In this document: one piece after another, positions 50,008-61,789 of the stretch
Layout: each line of letters begins with the position of its first letter
Position numbering within the stretch: the stretch's first letter is position 1
Origin: Narthecium ossifragum
Taxonomy: Eukaryota; Streptophyta; Magnoliopsida; Dioscoreales; Nartheciaceae
NCBI GenBank assembly: GCA_963920575.1
Contig: OY986969.1
Span: forward strand, 19,143,288-19,207,287
DNA: 64,000 bases
Reading direction: 5' to 3'
Made by a program: the position numbers and the translations under genes
Notes under the pieces: generated by a model
Told to the model about the DNA's origin: nothing
Databases searched by the model: none
The model's input: only the letters and a program-made list of their open reading frames with translations

Positions 50008-52391
50008 TGTCGCGCCCCAGCCCGCGGACGCCAAACCGGGCCGGGACACGAGGGGGAAAAGCCTACAACTACTAGCCTAAACTGGCGAAAACAGTTGAGA
50101 CTAATACACAGCTGACGGAAACAGCTGACAACAAGCACAAAGCGGAAGCAAACTAATAACATCTATTACAAACGGATATAATAGAGTTAAAACAAGGGGT
50201 TCTAATACAACAGATTTACAAGGGATCAACACAGTCCTCAAAAAGAGCTACAACACCCACCAGGGTCTCCGCAAAGGCACAAACAAAACCCTCCTGACCC
50301 TCGGACATGGCCAGAAGCCGGCGCGCTGCCACGAGACGACCGAGGGGGAAGCACCGGAGAGGAGCTAGGACCTGCACCTGCAACAACACAGTCCAGGTAG
50401 GAATGAGCAACAGCTCAGCAGGGTCCTGCTCTACCACTCTCGCTAAGAAGGCAAACCCGAACGAACCAACTCTGAAGCCAAGTACTGAGGCTTGCCAAGG
50501 ATCCCATAAATCCCGTCAATAATCTGAAGGGCACCTGTCCAAAGTACGCCCCTCCGACAATCCCTGTCGCAGGGTGGACATGACGCTACTAGTAGGACAC
50601 CCTTCTCCAAGCGGGATCTCCACACTTGGCGGAACGATCGTGATTAAGACTACCATCTCTCAATACTCCAAGCAGCAAAGCCAACACGACCCCTAACTCT
50701 CGACCAAAGACTAAGTCTAGCCAGGGAGTCTATCGATCCCATCGATGTTTCCCCCCCCCCCCCGGGTTCCTGTCCAACGTACGTCCCTCCGATAGCCACT
50801 GCACGAGGACTGGGCTACCTCCGATGGTCCTTGTCACAGGGTGGGCCAGACGATACCTGTAGGACACCCTTACACATGCTGGACACCAGCATGGGGACAC
50901 AAGTCGGGTAACGGCATCCACCACTTAGCCTTTGATCACCGAAGTCCACGGGTCAACCCCACCAGTCTAACCTAGCATGTCTAATGCACAGGAAGCAGGG
51001 CTGGATAAATATAAAGCAGTAACATGCAACACAACAAGGGCATACCTTCGGCCCATTTAGTCTAAGCACTCGGGAGGATCATGACTCCTTCGGTTCACCA
51101 CAAAGCGAAAAAGGGCATACCGTCAGCCCATTTATTCTACACATCCCGAGAGGTATCACCCTCTCGGTTCCACCACAAAGCAATAAATATTCAAGCATGG
51201 TGAGCAACAAGATAAGCCCCAAGGGCAGGACCGTCAAAACCACTTACATGCGAAGCCCCGCGGGCAAAACAACATTTAAAACAATAAAAAGTCCTCCCTG
51301 CATCGAAGGAGATCGATCTCATGTAGCCATGAGATCGATCTGCCTCGAGGCTAATGGCACCCGTCCTGATCACCCTAGCGGGATCGATCTCCACCCATAT
51401 GGAGATCGATCTCGTAGGTGACGTAAGACGCACTGACGCCAGCCGCCAAGAGATCGATCTCCCTCCCACGGAGATCGCTCTCGCTCGGGCGAGGCGGGCC
51501 ACCCCCAATGAGATCAATCTCATCCCATGAGATTGATCCGGATGGGTGTACCGGCGGTTGGACGGCGAGGAAAACCGCCGAAATCCGCAACCCAACCTCA
51601 CCAAACTAGGTGGGCTGATCGATCCAAGCACTACGAAGCTTCTCAAGGCTTCAAAACCGGAAAACATCAACTCCACAAAGAGATCTATCGAAATCAAAAC
51701 CGGATTTCAAACCTTTAAAACAACCAGAGTCTTTGAGTAAGAACCCTACCTCCACAAAGCTTCTTCGATCCATGAAGCCTAGCCTAGGATCTTCCTCACG
51801 TCGTCACGGTTCCAACGAGCCTTCAAGCTCCGAGAACGGTGGCCGGAGGAGGGAGAACGGAGGGGGAAAGGGCTGCCGGAACAGGGGAAGAAAAGCAGAG
51901 CCGGGAGGAAGAAGAGGGAAGAAGGGAAAGAAAGGAAAGAGGAGGGGAAGGGGATAAGGCCGGGGAAAGCTGGGGAAAGCCAGCGAAGGCGGGGGAAAGG
52001 CGAAGGACGAGAGCAAAAGTCTCCCCTCCCCTGACAGGGGAAGCGACGGCCATCGCCGTGGCCGTCCTTCGAACGCCACCGCCAACGACTTCCAGGCACA
52101 GAGAGATCGATCTGCATGCCATGCCAGAACGATCTGGATAGCAAGGCCAGATCGATCTCAGCACCAAATGAGATCGATCTCCCTTGCCCAGAAAGGCAAC
52201 CTTGGGCTGAGACTCAAGCCCAAGCCCAGATCTTCCGGTCCCGGGTCCACCTAACCTTTCTAAACAAACATAAGCATCAAACAAGGTCTGTGTGTGCACA
52301 CCCAGTGTGAAACGACCGCCAAGGCGTAATTTCCCAAATTGCCTTTGGGGTCAACAATGAGCCAAAGGAAAAAGAGGGGCAGGTCCTCACA
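50008..52391 (-). mobile_element. TG...CA LTR-like element, copy D
   Basis: 2384 bp, TGTCGCGCCCC at 50008 to GGTCCTCACA at 52391, perfect ACGTT duplications at 50003-50007 and 52392-52396. Removing it restores the transposase frame. It carries two zones of AGATCGATCT-cored inverted pairs (51300-51550 and 52100-52190), at offsets of about 840-1090 and 200-290 from the element start, like copy A. A CCTGCACCTGC module (50371) matches the conserved GCAGGTGCAGG of copies A and B on the other strand. Confidence 0.87.
51300..51550. repeat. GATCGATC inverted-repeat array in copy D
   Basis: Pairs such as GAGATCGATCTC ... GAGATCGATCT (51308-51340), GGATCGATCTCC ... GGAGATCGATC (51381-51412), GAGATCGATCTCC ... 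GGAGATCGCTCTC and GAGATCAATCTC ... GAGATTGATC. Flanks of each pair are complementary, as in copy A, though the unit itself differs. Confidence 0.85.
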
Positions 52392-52432
52392 ACGTTGAAG
52401 GCGTACAAGAGGATTGTGCATGTGATTCGTAA

Positions 52433-53586
52433 ATGATTCGTGGCTGGCAATTTTTTTTGTTGCATGCAATATATCCAACTTCAGTCTTGAGTTGAAGGTA
52501 TTTTTTCTTGTTAAATTCCACTTGTACCAAGTTTCAAGCAAATGAACAAGTGACTGATGGGCTGTAGATTAATATGAATATTGTGATTCATGGTAGTTTA
52601 ATCATGTTCTAACAAATGCTGCAGGTGCAGAACAAGTGAAAATCATGTACTACGTTAGCATGATTTTGAAATTTTGGAATGCGTAAAAGCGGAAGTATCT
52701 CAATAATTAATAGAGTCTACTTCAGCAAAAAACTAGGAATAGAGTATACAGAACATCAATCAACTCGGAGAGATTATGGATAAACTTATTTTCCTTAGTT
52801 TGCATACTCCTATTTGCTATTTCATGGAAAGAGCATTCATAACATGATAGTTTTTTTTATTAATAAATGTAGTGCTTTTGAGTACCTTTGCTTGTCAATT
52901 CACCTTTAAAGTGTTTAAACTTGCAATTTTACCTTAAAATCAACGTTAAGTGCTTTAACCTTCTTTAGATATTATGGTCATCAATATCAGTGTGACATAA
53001 TTCTATCGATGTTAAGAACAAGAAAGATCATATTGTAGTTGCTATCTCAAGTGGTTGAAAAAGGATGCTCCTGACTTAATTAAATTATGTACTTCTCTCT
53101 CATGCATGTGTTAAATTAAATTTCTCACTGATTTGGTGCATGCTGCAATCTCTTTTGGTTAGGGTTCTTCCTTCTTTTTCTTTTCCAGTTATAACACCCA
53201 AATGCAACACAGTGAAGCGCATATCTCTTAAATGCAGTTAGCCTTTGTTTTTCAATGCAGTGGATCTTTTCAATGCATGCCTTTTTCTGTTATATTTACT
53301 GTGTAGGATTCAATGCCCCCAAACCTTTGATGTACCTTTTCAAGCTGTACTAAAATGTGAACTATTAGATCACCTTTAGCTGGCTCTCATTCCCGAGAAG
53401 TTGTACTAAAATTATTGTTTGACTTGTTATAAGTAGTTAGTTGTGCATTTTATTTGGCGTAATGAATGTAAATTTACTAATGATCCCATGTAATTGTTGT
53501 CCTTTCTTTGCTGTTAAAAGTGAATCATGTGGTTTGTCCAACATTGTCCACTTATCTGTCATTCTCTCTATGCACAGGATCTTGAA
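52433..53586. other. CACTA interior between the two transposase genes
   Basis: AT-rich and mostly non-coding. It is likely 3'UTR of the first gene and 5' region or introns of the second. No ORF of interest. Confidence 0.5.
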
Positions 53587-55577
53587 ATGGGCATGGAAAA
53601 TCAAAAACGATTTGTACCACAGGGTTCATTGGTCAAGCAATTGAAAAAGAAACAAAAACACCATCAATCAGTGGTACTTCAAAAATCTAGAGGTAGAACA
53701 AGTGCAAAGAGATACAGATCAGTTGTGATTGAACAAGCTTCAGATGATATACATTTTGAGTCTCTAAATAGTGCATCTTTCGATTCTATGGATTATTACG
53801 ATCATAATTGGGATCCTGATGATGGTGAAGAGAACTCTAGACTACGTTCTTCACAGAATAGGGATGATGAAGAACAAGTACATGAGGGGGGAGAACAGTT
53901 GCTTGCACTAAATAATGATGATAGTTCAGTGCAAAATCAAAGTATACAAGCTAATGGTGAAGTTAGTGCGCCCTGTTCAAATTGACTAGCATTAGATAAA
54001 AATGTATTTGATATAATGTTTTTTTTTCACATTAAAGGTCCTAGCAAGAAAAGAGTTCGAGGGGAAACACGGTGCTTGAAGTTATTCGGAATGTTTGGCA
54101 ATACTCGTCCGACCATTATTTTAAATGATAAGGATCAACCTATTGGTCAGGATAAGGCAGTTGTTGCAGTTTAAGTACTTATTTGGGGACATTAGCTCGG
54201 AATCCAATATTGGCTCCACTCACATACGATGATTGGTGAATGTTTTCGGAAGCGAATAAGTCAGACATGTGGAAGATGGTTAAAGTAATGCGCTCTTAAA
54301 CCATGCCTTCTATTATAATTTTGTTTTTTTCTATTAACTAAAGTTTTTGATATATATCTATGTAGTACTGACATCGAATTTAATGCAGAGTAAATTCGAC
54401 ATTAGCGAAAGAGCTTACAAGTGGGTCTATGCTACCCTTGCAGCATCTTGGAGGGGTTCGAAAAGTAGACTAAGGACGAAATATTTTAAGCCACATTCGA
54501 CGGTTAGTGCTCAAATTGAGAACAAACCTGAAAAGGTGCCCAAGGATCAATGGGAGGCTTTGGTAAACAAATGGCACACTGACAAAGCTAAGGTAAATTT
54601 TCTAGTGAGTAATTAATTATGTTGTGTTAAGTCTCAGTAATCCTTATATGCTAATTCAAAATACTTGTAGGCTTCTAGTATCATCAATACAGGAACCGTG
54701 GAAAGCAGAAAAATATGCATCATATGGGATGAAAAAGTTTCGCACGAGTAGAAGAAGTGGAGGTAAAACTATCAATGATTGCTTGATTATATAATTTGCA
54801 TGAATGGTATGTGTTAAATAGACTGCTTGGGTGTTACATATAGGCTTTCATAATGATTTATTGTTTATACAAGTCACTCATGTATATATTTCTTGAACAG
54901 TGTAAAAAGAGGGCAAATGGAAAGAGGCCATCTATGGGAGAGATGTTTGTAATTACTCGTACAAAAAAGAATGGCCAATTAGCAGTCGATGAAGAAATCA
55001 AAGTTAGTTTACATGTTTATATTGAACTATAACTAGTTTCATACTCTACCTTATTGATATTTCAAGATAATTAATTGATTGTATTGCAGGCGGCACTTGA
55101 GCAGTGTTCATCCCAGTATCCGGATGAAGAAGAGCAATCTACTGCTAGGGATATGATTGCAAAATATGTCGTCAAGGAGCGTCTCAGGCGTGCACCTCTC
55201 ACTGGGAAAGGTGTGGCCCCTTCCTACCTTAAGGGACAAGCATCCAATGACACTTTAACTGCCAGAGAGAAGGAGGCTATTGATGCACGTGATGCGGCTA
55301 TGAAGCACGTGATAACTATTTAGAGGAATTGGAACGAATGAGGACCATGAGGGCTCAAGTGATGAGTGGGTGGAAACTCATGGTATCACAAATCCAACAA
55401 TCAGTCCCTGGAGTAGTTTTATCTCCCAAACTGCTTAATGGTCATTTCAGTGCCTTTCCTCTTCCTACTGATGCTGCAAGTGCTCCTGTGCAATCAGAGC
55501 TTGATCGAACACATTCACCCGTAGACATACACAACTCCACAAGAGTAAGCTTGCAAAACTTATTTTTCCATAATTGA
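53587..55577 (+). pseudogene. CACTA second gene, Ptta/En/Spm-type transposase (TNPA-like)
   Basis: Blocks in order: MGMENQKRFVPQGSLVKQLK (53587), an acidic tract, LKLFGMFGNTRPTIILND, SKFDISERAYKWVYATLAA, PEKVPKDQWEALVNKWHTD (54530-54586), RPSMGEMFVITRTKKNGQLA, and AREKEAIDARDAAMKHVI. Several exon borders look real (for example acceptor at about 54388, TGCAG before 55090). The C-terminus resembles the Transposase_24 type. Stops such as TAA at about 54172 and TGA near 54238 suggest inactivation, though exact splicing is uncertain. It would encode the DNA-binding regulator of the transposon. Confidence 0.7.
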
Positions 55578-56519
55578 TTTACATAATTTGATATTTATAA
55601 CCAGTAATTTAGAGTAGACGTACGGTGTTGAGTTGATACTTAATGCTTATTAAGTGTATTCTACATGCCTACCATGTTGCTACGCATTAGACTTCAATAG
55701 AAGGACACCTTCTTTTTCATCACAAGTCACTCCAAATCCTTAGGATCATAATTGGTTTCTTACTTCTTTGGATATCCAGACACGATAATGTCTCCCTCAA
55801 TAAATTGCTTTGCCAAAGATTGCTTCCAGACTGTTGTAGCTAAGCAACAGAAATCACTCCAAATCCTTAGGATATATGTTGAGAATAAGATGTTTAGTTC
55901 AAAATGTTGGTTTGCAGTAATGCTTGTATATTAGCCACTACATAAAGTAGATATCATTTTGAATTCTATTTTTTTTTCTCGAATTCAGGAGAGAGGACAC
56001 TAAGTTAGTTGATGACTAAGATTGATCTTATGGATAATGGTACTGATGCAGTTGACGTAAGTCCATTTGCTTTGATTATCATGTCAGTGCTTATCATTAT
56101 TATAATCTTACTACCTACAGCTTTTTAGAAAATTTGTACTTGAAGGTTCTTCAAAATCTAAATTTTTATATCTAACTATTGGATTGCTTGTTCTAATTTT
56201 AGTGCATTTGAATTTTTTTTTACTGTTGTGTAGGTTGCTCTTGTTGGACAATGTGAGAAACATCATGCAAGTTGTTTGTTAGTTTTTTATAAAACCTAAA
56301 TGTTTTGAGAACAGTAGTGTTTATATTTTTGATATATACGATGTATTTTAGAATTATGATAAATATTTTTTGGGTTATGAATGAGGATTTAGTACGTCAG
56401 ATACCTAGAACATGATTAAATAACATGGTGTGAATATTATGTAATATTATTTGAATATTTGGATTAATTTATATTAAAAAATATGCAGGGAAAAAATTCG
56501 CTCAAAACTATTGCAAATA
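55578..56519 (+). other. CACTA 3' internal region
   Basis: AT-rich DNA between the second gene and the right subterminal repeats. Short possible terminal exon near 55988-56058. Nothing else supported. Confidence 0.4.
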
Positions 56520-57600
56520 GACAGGGCCTTTTGCATCAGTTCCAAACCGCTGCAATAATACTAAATGGTTGCAATTGAACTTTGAGTAGCAATTACAAAC
56601 CGCTGCCAAATTTTAATTTAGCAGTGATTCAGACACCGCTGCCAAATGAGCATTTTGCATCAGTTTCAAACTGTTGCAAAAGAAATTTACAACGTTGCAG
56701 AATAAACTATCAGTAGCAATTGCTTACCGCTGCCAAATGATCTTAATGCAACATTTCCTGTCACCGCTGCTAATACACCATTTGCAACACCTATGAAATC
56801 ATTGCGGTAAGATCATAGCAACGATATAGATCTGCTGCAACAATAACACTTTAGCAACGGTATGATAAATGTTGCCAAAACCTCTTTGCCCACAGATTCC
56901 AACCGCTGCAGCTAACCATTTCACCGTGGCAAGACCCATTTTTCGCAACCGGACGTAACTGTTGTCGTCGTACGCTAAGTGTTGCCAATAAGGACATTCG
57001 CATAATGTCTTTTTTTTGCTAAGTGTAGCTGCTAAAACACTTAATGATAGCGGTTGTATTCCACTGCATAATGTCTTTTTTTTGCTGCAATATACATTAT
57101 CCGCAACACTTAACTAAACCGTTGCCATAAGTCGCCTAACTGCAGCCATAGAACTTTAGGCAGCAGGGGCAACGGCGACGCTGTATTGAACCGCTGCCTT
57201 ATAGCTTTAGCAGCGGTTTAAGTACTTTTAGCAGCAGTTTTGGCCCGCTGCAAAATGAGGTGTATTTTTGTAGTGATCTCTCACTAACACACGACTCATT
57301 TGTTGGAGTTTAATGTAATACAAACTTTAGATACAGAGTTTCAGTTACCATTTTGATTAATTCATTTCTTTCATTCTTAGTCTTTAATACAAAGTTCAAT
57401 CTAGTGTTCTTGAGCAAGTTTTCAAATTTGTTGTATGTAGTAGGCTTATTGATTTTGTTGTATCTTGTAAGGTGATTTGCTTAAAACGTATCAGCAAACT
57501 CAATTAGCTAGAGTGGGGGCAAAATCATCTTAAAGATAGTGTTTGTACACACTTCAAAATCACAAGTTTCCTACTCAATTTTCCTACAAGTTTAAGATGA

Positions 57601-58775
57601 TGTTTTCAATGGCGCAAGGATCAGAATCTGCCATCAAAGTTATGAATCAAGATTTTGTGAAGCTGGGCAAATTTGATGGTCCCAATTTTACTCGATGGCA
57701 TAATGTTTCTTCTCACTAATCAGAAAGTTTCATATATTTTGCATCCAAATATGCCACCAATTCTCGAAGTTACAAATAACGACACCGACAGGATCAAAGC
57801 CCAACGACAGAAATATCAAGAGGACGAATTGGTTTATCGAGGACATATTCTTAACCCTCTATCAGACCGACTTTACAATGTGTTTACCTAAATCAAGTAG
57901 CCAAAAGAAATCTGAAAATCCGGAAGGCTCTTGAATATAATAAATATAAACCCGAAAAGTAATGTGAGGGTAAATTTCTAAGTCTGAAATTTTTTGAATT
58001 CGGCATGGTTGATAATATTTCTGTCCGAGATCAAGTACATGAATTGCAAATCTTCATCACTAAACTTTGAGATCTAAAGGTTGAAGTGTCAGAAACATTG
58101 CAAGTGAATGCTAGAATTGCTAAGTCGCCTCCAATTTGGAGTGATTATCAAAAGAAACTTATGCATACAATAGAAGATTTTACCTTAGAGCAAATTGAAA
58201 AACACCTACGAATAGAAGAGGAAATTCGGATTCATGAGAAGAAGTATTTTGTTGCAGGCTCTAATGTAAATTATGTTGATAAGAAAAATCTCGAAGGAAA
58301 GGCAAAGAAAAGCAACTTCAAGAGGAAGCATGTTGATCAAAACAACTCCGGAGGCTCCAACAACAAGCATATGAAAGCTAAGGCCTATTATAATTGTGAT
58401 AAAAAAGGCCATTTCAAGCGCGATTGCAGGTTCAAAAGGTAGAGGATAGAGTATGCTAATAGTAGCAACCAAGCAAACTTGGTTCAAAATGAAGTGACAG
58501 AATTGGTTGCTTTGGTTTCTGATATGCATATGACAGAATTGGTTGCTTTGGTTTCTGATATGCATATTGACATGGTCACTGAACTACATATGACAACAAA
58601 AACCAAGTCTTCGGATTGGTGGTACGATTCGGGTGCTACAGTGTATGTTTGCAACAATAAGAATCAGTTCAAAAATTATGAAGATGTTGTTGAAGGTAAA
58701 GAAGTTCTAATGACAAACTACAATTCTGCCAAGGTTTTGGGAAAGGGAAGTGTTGAACTCCAGTTCACTTCCTCT
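57601..58775 (+). pseudogene. Ty1/copia gag-protease remnant
   Basis: Gag start near 57600 (MAQGSESAIKV, KLGKFDGPNFTRWH), then KLMHTIEDFTLEQIEKHLRI (58157-58216) and a zinc knuckle YYNCDKKGHFKRDC near 58387, where the first cysteine has become tyrosine. The protease block follows: SSDWWYDSGATVYVCNNKNQF at about 58608-58670. A 36-bp tandem duplication (58496-58567) repeats TELVALVSDMHM. Frameshifts occur after WH and in the Gag core, and sequence similarity ends at ELQFTS near 58773. No integrase or RT and no LTR ends were identified. Confidence 0.8.
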
Positions 58776-61310
58776 CCCACTGCAGGCCACTTGGTGCGGC
58801 CATCATCTTCCTCTCTTGATCGCCCTCTCCCACCGCCGGCCACTTAGAGCGGCCATCATCGACGGTGACCCCGTGTAGGCCGAGGTGACCTCTTTCTCTC
58901 CTCTCTCTCTCTCTCTCATGAAGGGCTCGATGGCATTGCTCAATCTCAGCCCTCTATTAAATCTCTTCTCTAATCCCCACTACACCGATTTTAATTCGTA
59001 ATATTTATGAAATTGCCCTTGTCACATATGCTCATACCTTAGATCTTTTGCAAAGGCTTGAAAACATTCAAACATGCCCAGTTAAATTGAAAACATATTT
59101 AAAGTACTCTACACACGCTCTCCTGGATGTCGGGAGAGCAAAGGGTACTTCGGTAATTTTCACCCCCATGGGTATTTTGGGAATTCCAATGAAACACACA
59201 TATTCAGACATTCTACAACTCTTTCAAGGATCCTTAGATGGTTTTGATGGCCTCCTATATAAACCTACAAGTCTAAAACCATCTTTTCCTTAAAAGGGCA
59301 TTTTTTGGTGATTTTTAGTCTCCAGGGAGTAATGACTCAAAATGAATATACAAACTCACACATATCAGCCCTTCAAGGTCCCATCCACCTTAGGGGTACA
59401 TTCGTCCAAAATATACATTGACATTACATGAATAACAAGGCCAAAAAGGCCAAAAGGGCATTTTGGTCATTTAACCCCTAATGGGTACTTTGGTCATTTT
59501 ACACCTTCATGGATGTGAGGGTCCAAAATAGACATCTTTCCTGCTTCATGGGCATTTCGGTCCAAAATACATACGACCGAACAAAGGGTATTTTGGTAAT
59601 TTTTCCAAAATATGATGAAATATTCAAAATTTGAACATATATTCAAAATTCAAACAAACATTCAAAATTTGGATAAAAATATAAATTTTGGATAAATATT
59701 TGGAATTCAGACAAATGCTTGAAATCCAAACAAACATTCGGACAAATGTTCGGAATTTGAACATAAAGTTCAAAATTCAAATGGAAATATTTCCAACTTC
59801 CCTCTCCGGGAAACAAACTACGGAGTTCAAATTCAAAATTGAGAATACCTCTCCAATTCCCATATATGATCTCCTGGGAACAACTTGATACGATCTCGGG
59901 AACAAACACCCAGATCCGATCTCACAAATCTCAACCCCTCAACTTCCTAACACCCTGGGAACAAATCCGTAATCCCTTAACACCCTAAGAACAAACTCCT
60001 AACACCCCAACACCGAGGCACAATTGTCTACTGTCTAGAATTATGTGACATGGCTGCTTTTTTTTTTGTTATTCTTTAATTCGCATGCATGTCGACCTCT
60101 GCCTTTTTGCATAGTCCTTATTCCCATGTTTTTTCCGTACCATCCGTACCTCTTGTTTGATATTGTATCACGGCTATACCCGGTCATACATCGCGACGCG
60201 ATGGCTTGTGGGGGTTCAATAAAAATATATCTTGCGGATGAATATGGCGCAACTTGCTCCGCTATCCAACCCACGGCGATTGCTCCACCGTGTTGTCTGA
60301 TCCGGTATTCTTTTCGATGATATGATAAAAAACATGAGAACCCTCCATGGCAATCCTTTGATGTGCATGAATGGAAAATCCGTCGGACTACAGCGTGAAT
60401 AGAAGCACTGTATATGGTTGCAACGATAGATGTGGGCACATCGAAGTTCTAGTTTGCTTAGAGACTTATTTTAGTCCCGCGTTTTTTTCTTTTTTTTTGG
60501 GATTTGTTCTTTTGTCTTTTTTTCTAAGAGCGACCATGGTTTCTATCTTCTCCATCCGAGGAGTCCTTAGAGGGCTGCCCTTGGCATGATTCTTGCCAAA
60601 GTATTGTGCGGTGAGGCATCGATGGAGAAGGGGTCTACAAGGTCATCCACATCAGCTACCTTCGATTGGCCCGGTAATGTTGCGGCGAGGCAACAATAGT
60701 AATCAGTGAATAGCTACGACGTTCATCCATGCAACGGCACAGTGGAGTAGCCGCCAGAACAAGGCACTCGGCAAGCAGCGGGCAACAACGATGGCGCAGC
60801 GACAATCTCGGCGGCGAGTTTCTTGGTTGCTAGAAGGTTCTTTGGGCAAGTTTGATTGCAACCGAGTGAAAAGCTTTATTCCTCCTTGAGCCCACGCTTG
60901 GAGGTGTGGGCTGAGACTCGGCGCTGAAGGGTGGTAGATGTGCATCCATGCAGCGAGTGGCAGCAACGGCTTGATGCTTCGGTGGCCTTCTCAACGGCGA
61001 GGATGGCCCGGTCGCGGGAACTCGACGGCAATCTTGACAGGAAGGGCGCAGGATGCGTGATGGAACTTCACCGGCAGGAGGAAGACGTCTTGTTGAGATG
61101 GAGCTCACAGTTTAGCTTGTCAAGTAGGAGCGAAGGCCTTGGAGTCTGCAAAGATTGATACAGAGCTTCACCGTCGAAGTGGAGAAGCAGAGGCGTCGGG
61201 CTGGACTAAATCTTCCCGGAGATGAAGAACTTTGAGGTGGTGCTCGCCAATATGGATGGGCTTGGACTAGATTTCGCTAGGAAAGAGATCCGATGGTTTA
61301 CAAAAAGGGA
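58776..61310. other. Repeat-rich DNA without a recognised gene
   Basis: CT-rich zone (58780-58920), then 59140-59640 with a recurring phrase like GGGTATTTTGGTAATTTT (six or so variants). Next come 59640-59780 with GGA(C/T)AAATATT/CAAACATTC words, and 60041-61220 with low-complexity frames. The frame at 60041-60439 (minus) matches nothing I know. Possibly transposon leaders or LTR sequence. Confidence 0.45.
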
Positions 61311-61439
61311 AATGATTTGTGCACATGGATGTGCACCATGTGCACAAATCATTACCGTTGGATTGAATCGGGCACACATCCCGATTCAATCCAACGGACA
61401 GTGTTGGTGCACATGGTGCACATCCATGTGCACCAATCA
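61311..61439. repeat. Double palindrome inside a 120-bp foldback
   Basis: Left palindrome: arm AATGATTTGTGCACATGG (61311-61328), 7-nt spacer, exact complement 61336-61353. Right palindrome: TGGTGCACATGG (61405-61416), 7-nt spacer, exact complement ending 61435. The two are themselves arms of a larger inverted repeat meeting at GATTGAATCGGG (61361-61372) and CCCGATTCAATC (61380-61391) around CACACAT. Probably a MITE or foldback element. Confidence 0.8.
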
Positions 61440-61789
61440 CTACTCAAAAAAAAAAGGAAGAAGGGAGAAGAGGGGGCGGCAACGTGATAGCCCTAGGCCT
61501 CTTTCGCTGCCTCCCTTCCTTCTTCTTTATTTCTTTTTTTTTTTTTGTCTTCTATGTCTTTTGTCGTTTACCCTTTTTGGAGTCTTGTGATTTTTATCCC
61601 CTTTTTTTCCTTGAGGTTTCCTTTTTCGAGAGAACTCCTTCTTCTTTAGTTTTTTTTTTTTGAAAATTCCTCCCCTTTCTCTTTTTTCAAGATTTTGAGG
61701 GAAATTTTTTTTGAAAATTCTTTCGTTTGCAATTTATTTTTGGAATTATTACTCACTTGCTTGTCTTCATTTTTTTTATGCAGGATGTC

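Larger units (their letters stand above)
46560..52432 (+). pseudogene. CACTA tnp2-type transposase (TNPD-like), interrupted
   Basis: ATG 46560 begins MDKTWIFHSERASSTYVNG, the transposase-associated N-terminal domain with CPCSNCHSC. The tnp2 core follows: NRIKDDKLRHPADSEAWK, LGLASDGFNPF, CPSCNYDTRS, HNLDVMHIEKNVCDNI. Then come DUF4218-like (HPEGSIAEGYIAEECLTFC) and DUF4216-like (49420 onward) parts. Stops at 47640 (replacing the usual Trp in STWPVVL), 47823 and 48584, plus a frameshift near 47840, inactivate it. The C-terminus is split by copy D: DNV ends at 50007 and EGVQEDCACDS resumes at 52397 to a TAA at 52430. Confidence 0.88.
44288..57275. mobile_element. CACTA (En/Spm) DNA transposon, 13 kb
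   Basis: Ends CACTACAAAAAAT and, inverted at the right, CACTACAAAAATA, with the 3-bp duplication ATC on both sides (44285-44287 and 57276-57278). Both subterminal zones (about 44310-45030 and 56520-57250) are packed with GCAGCGGTT/AACCGCTGC motifs, as expected of transposase binding sites. It contains two broken genes and nested LTR-like copy D. Ends are intact, so it could be moved if a transposase is supplied elsewhere. Confidence 0.93.

Noticed and set aside
60041..60590. Possible organelle-derived insertion
   Set aside because: Composition differs from surroundings but I could not match it to any plastid or mitochondrial gene from the sequence alone.
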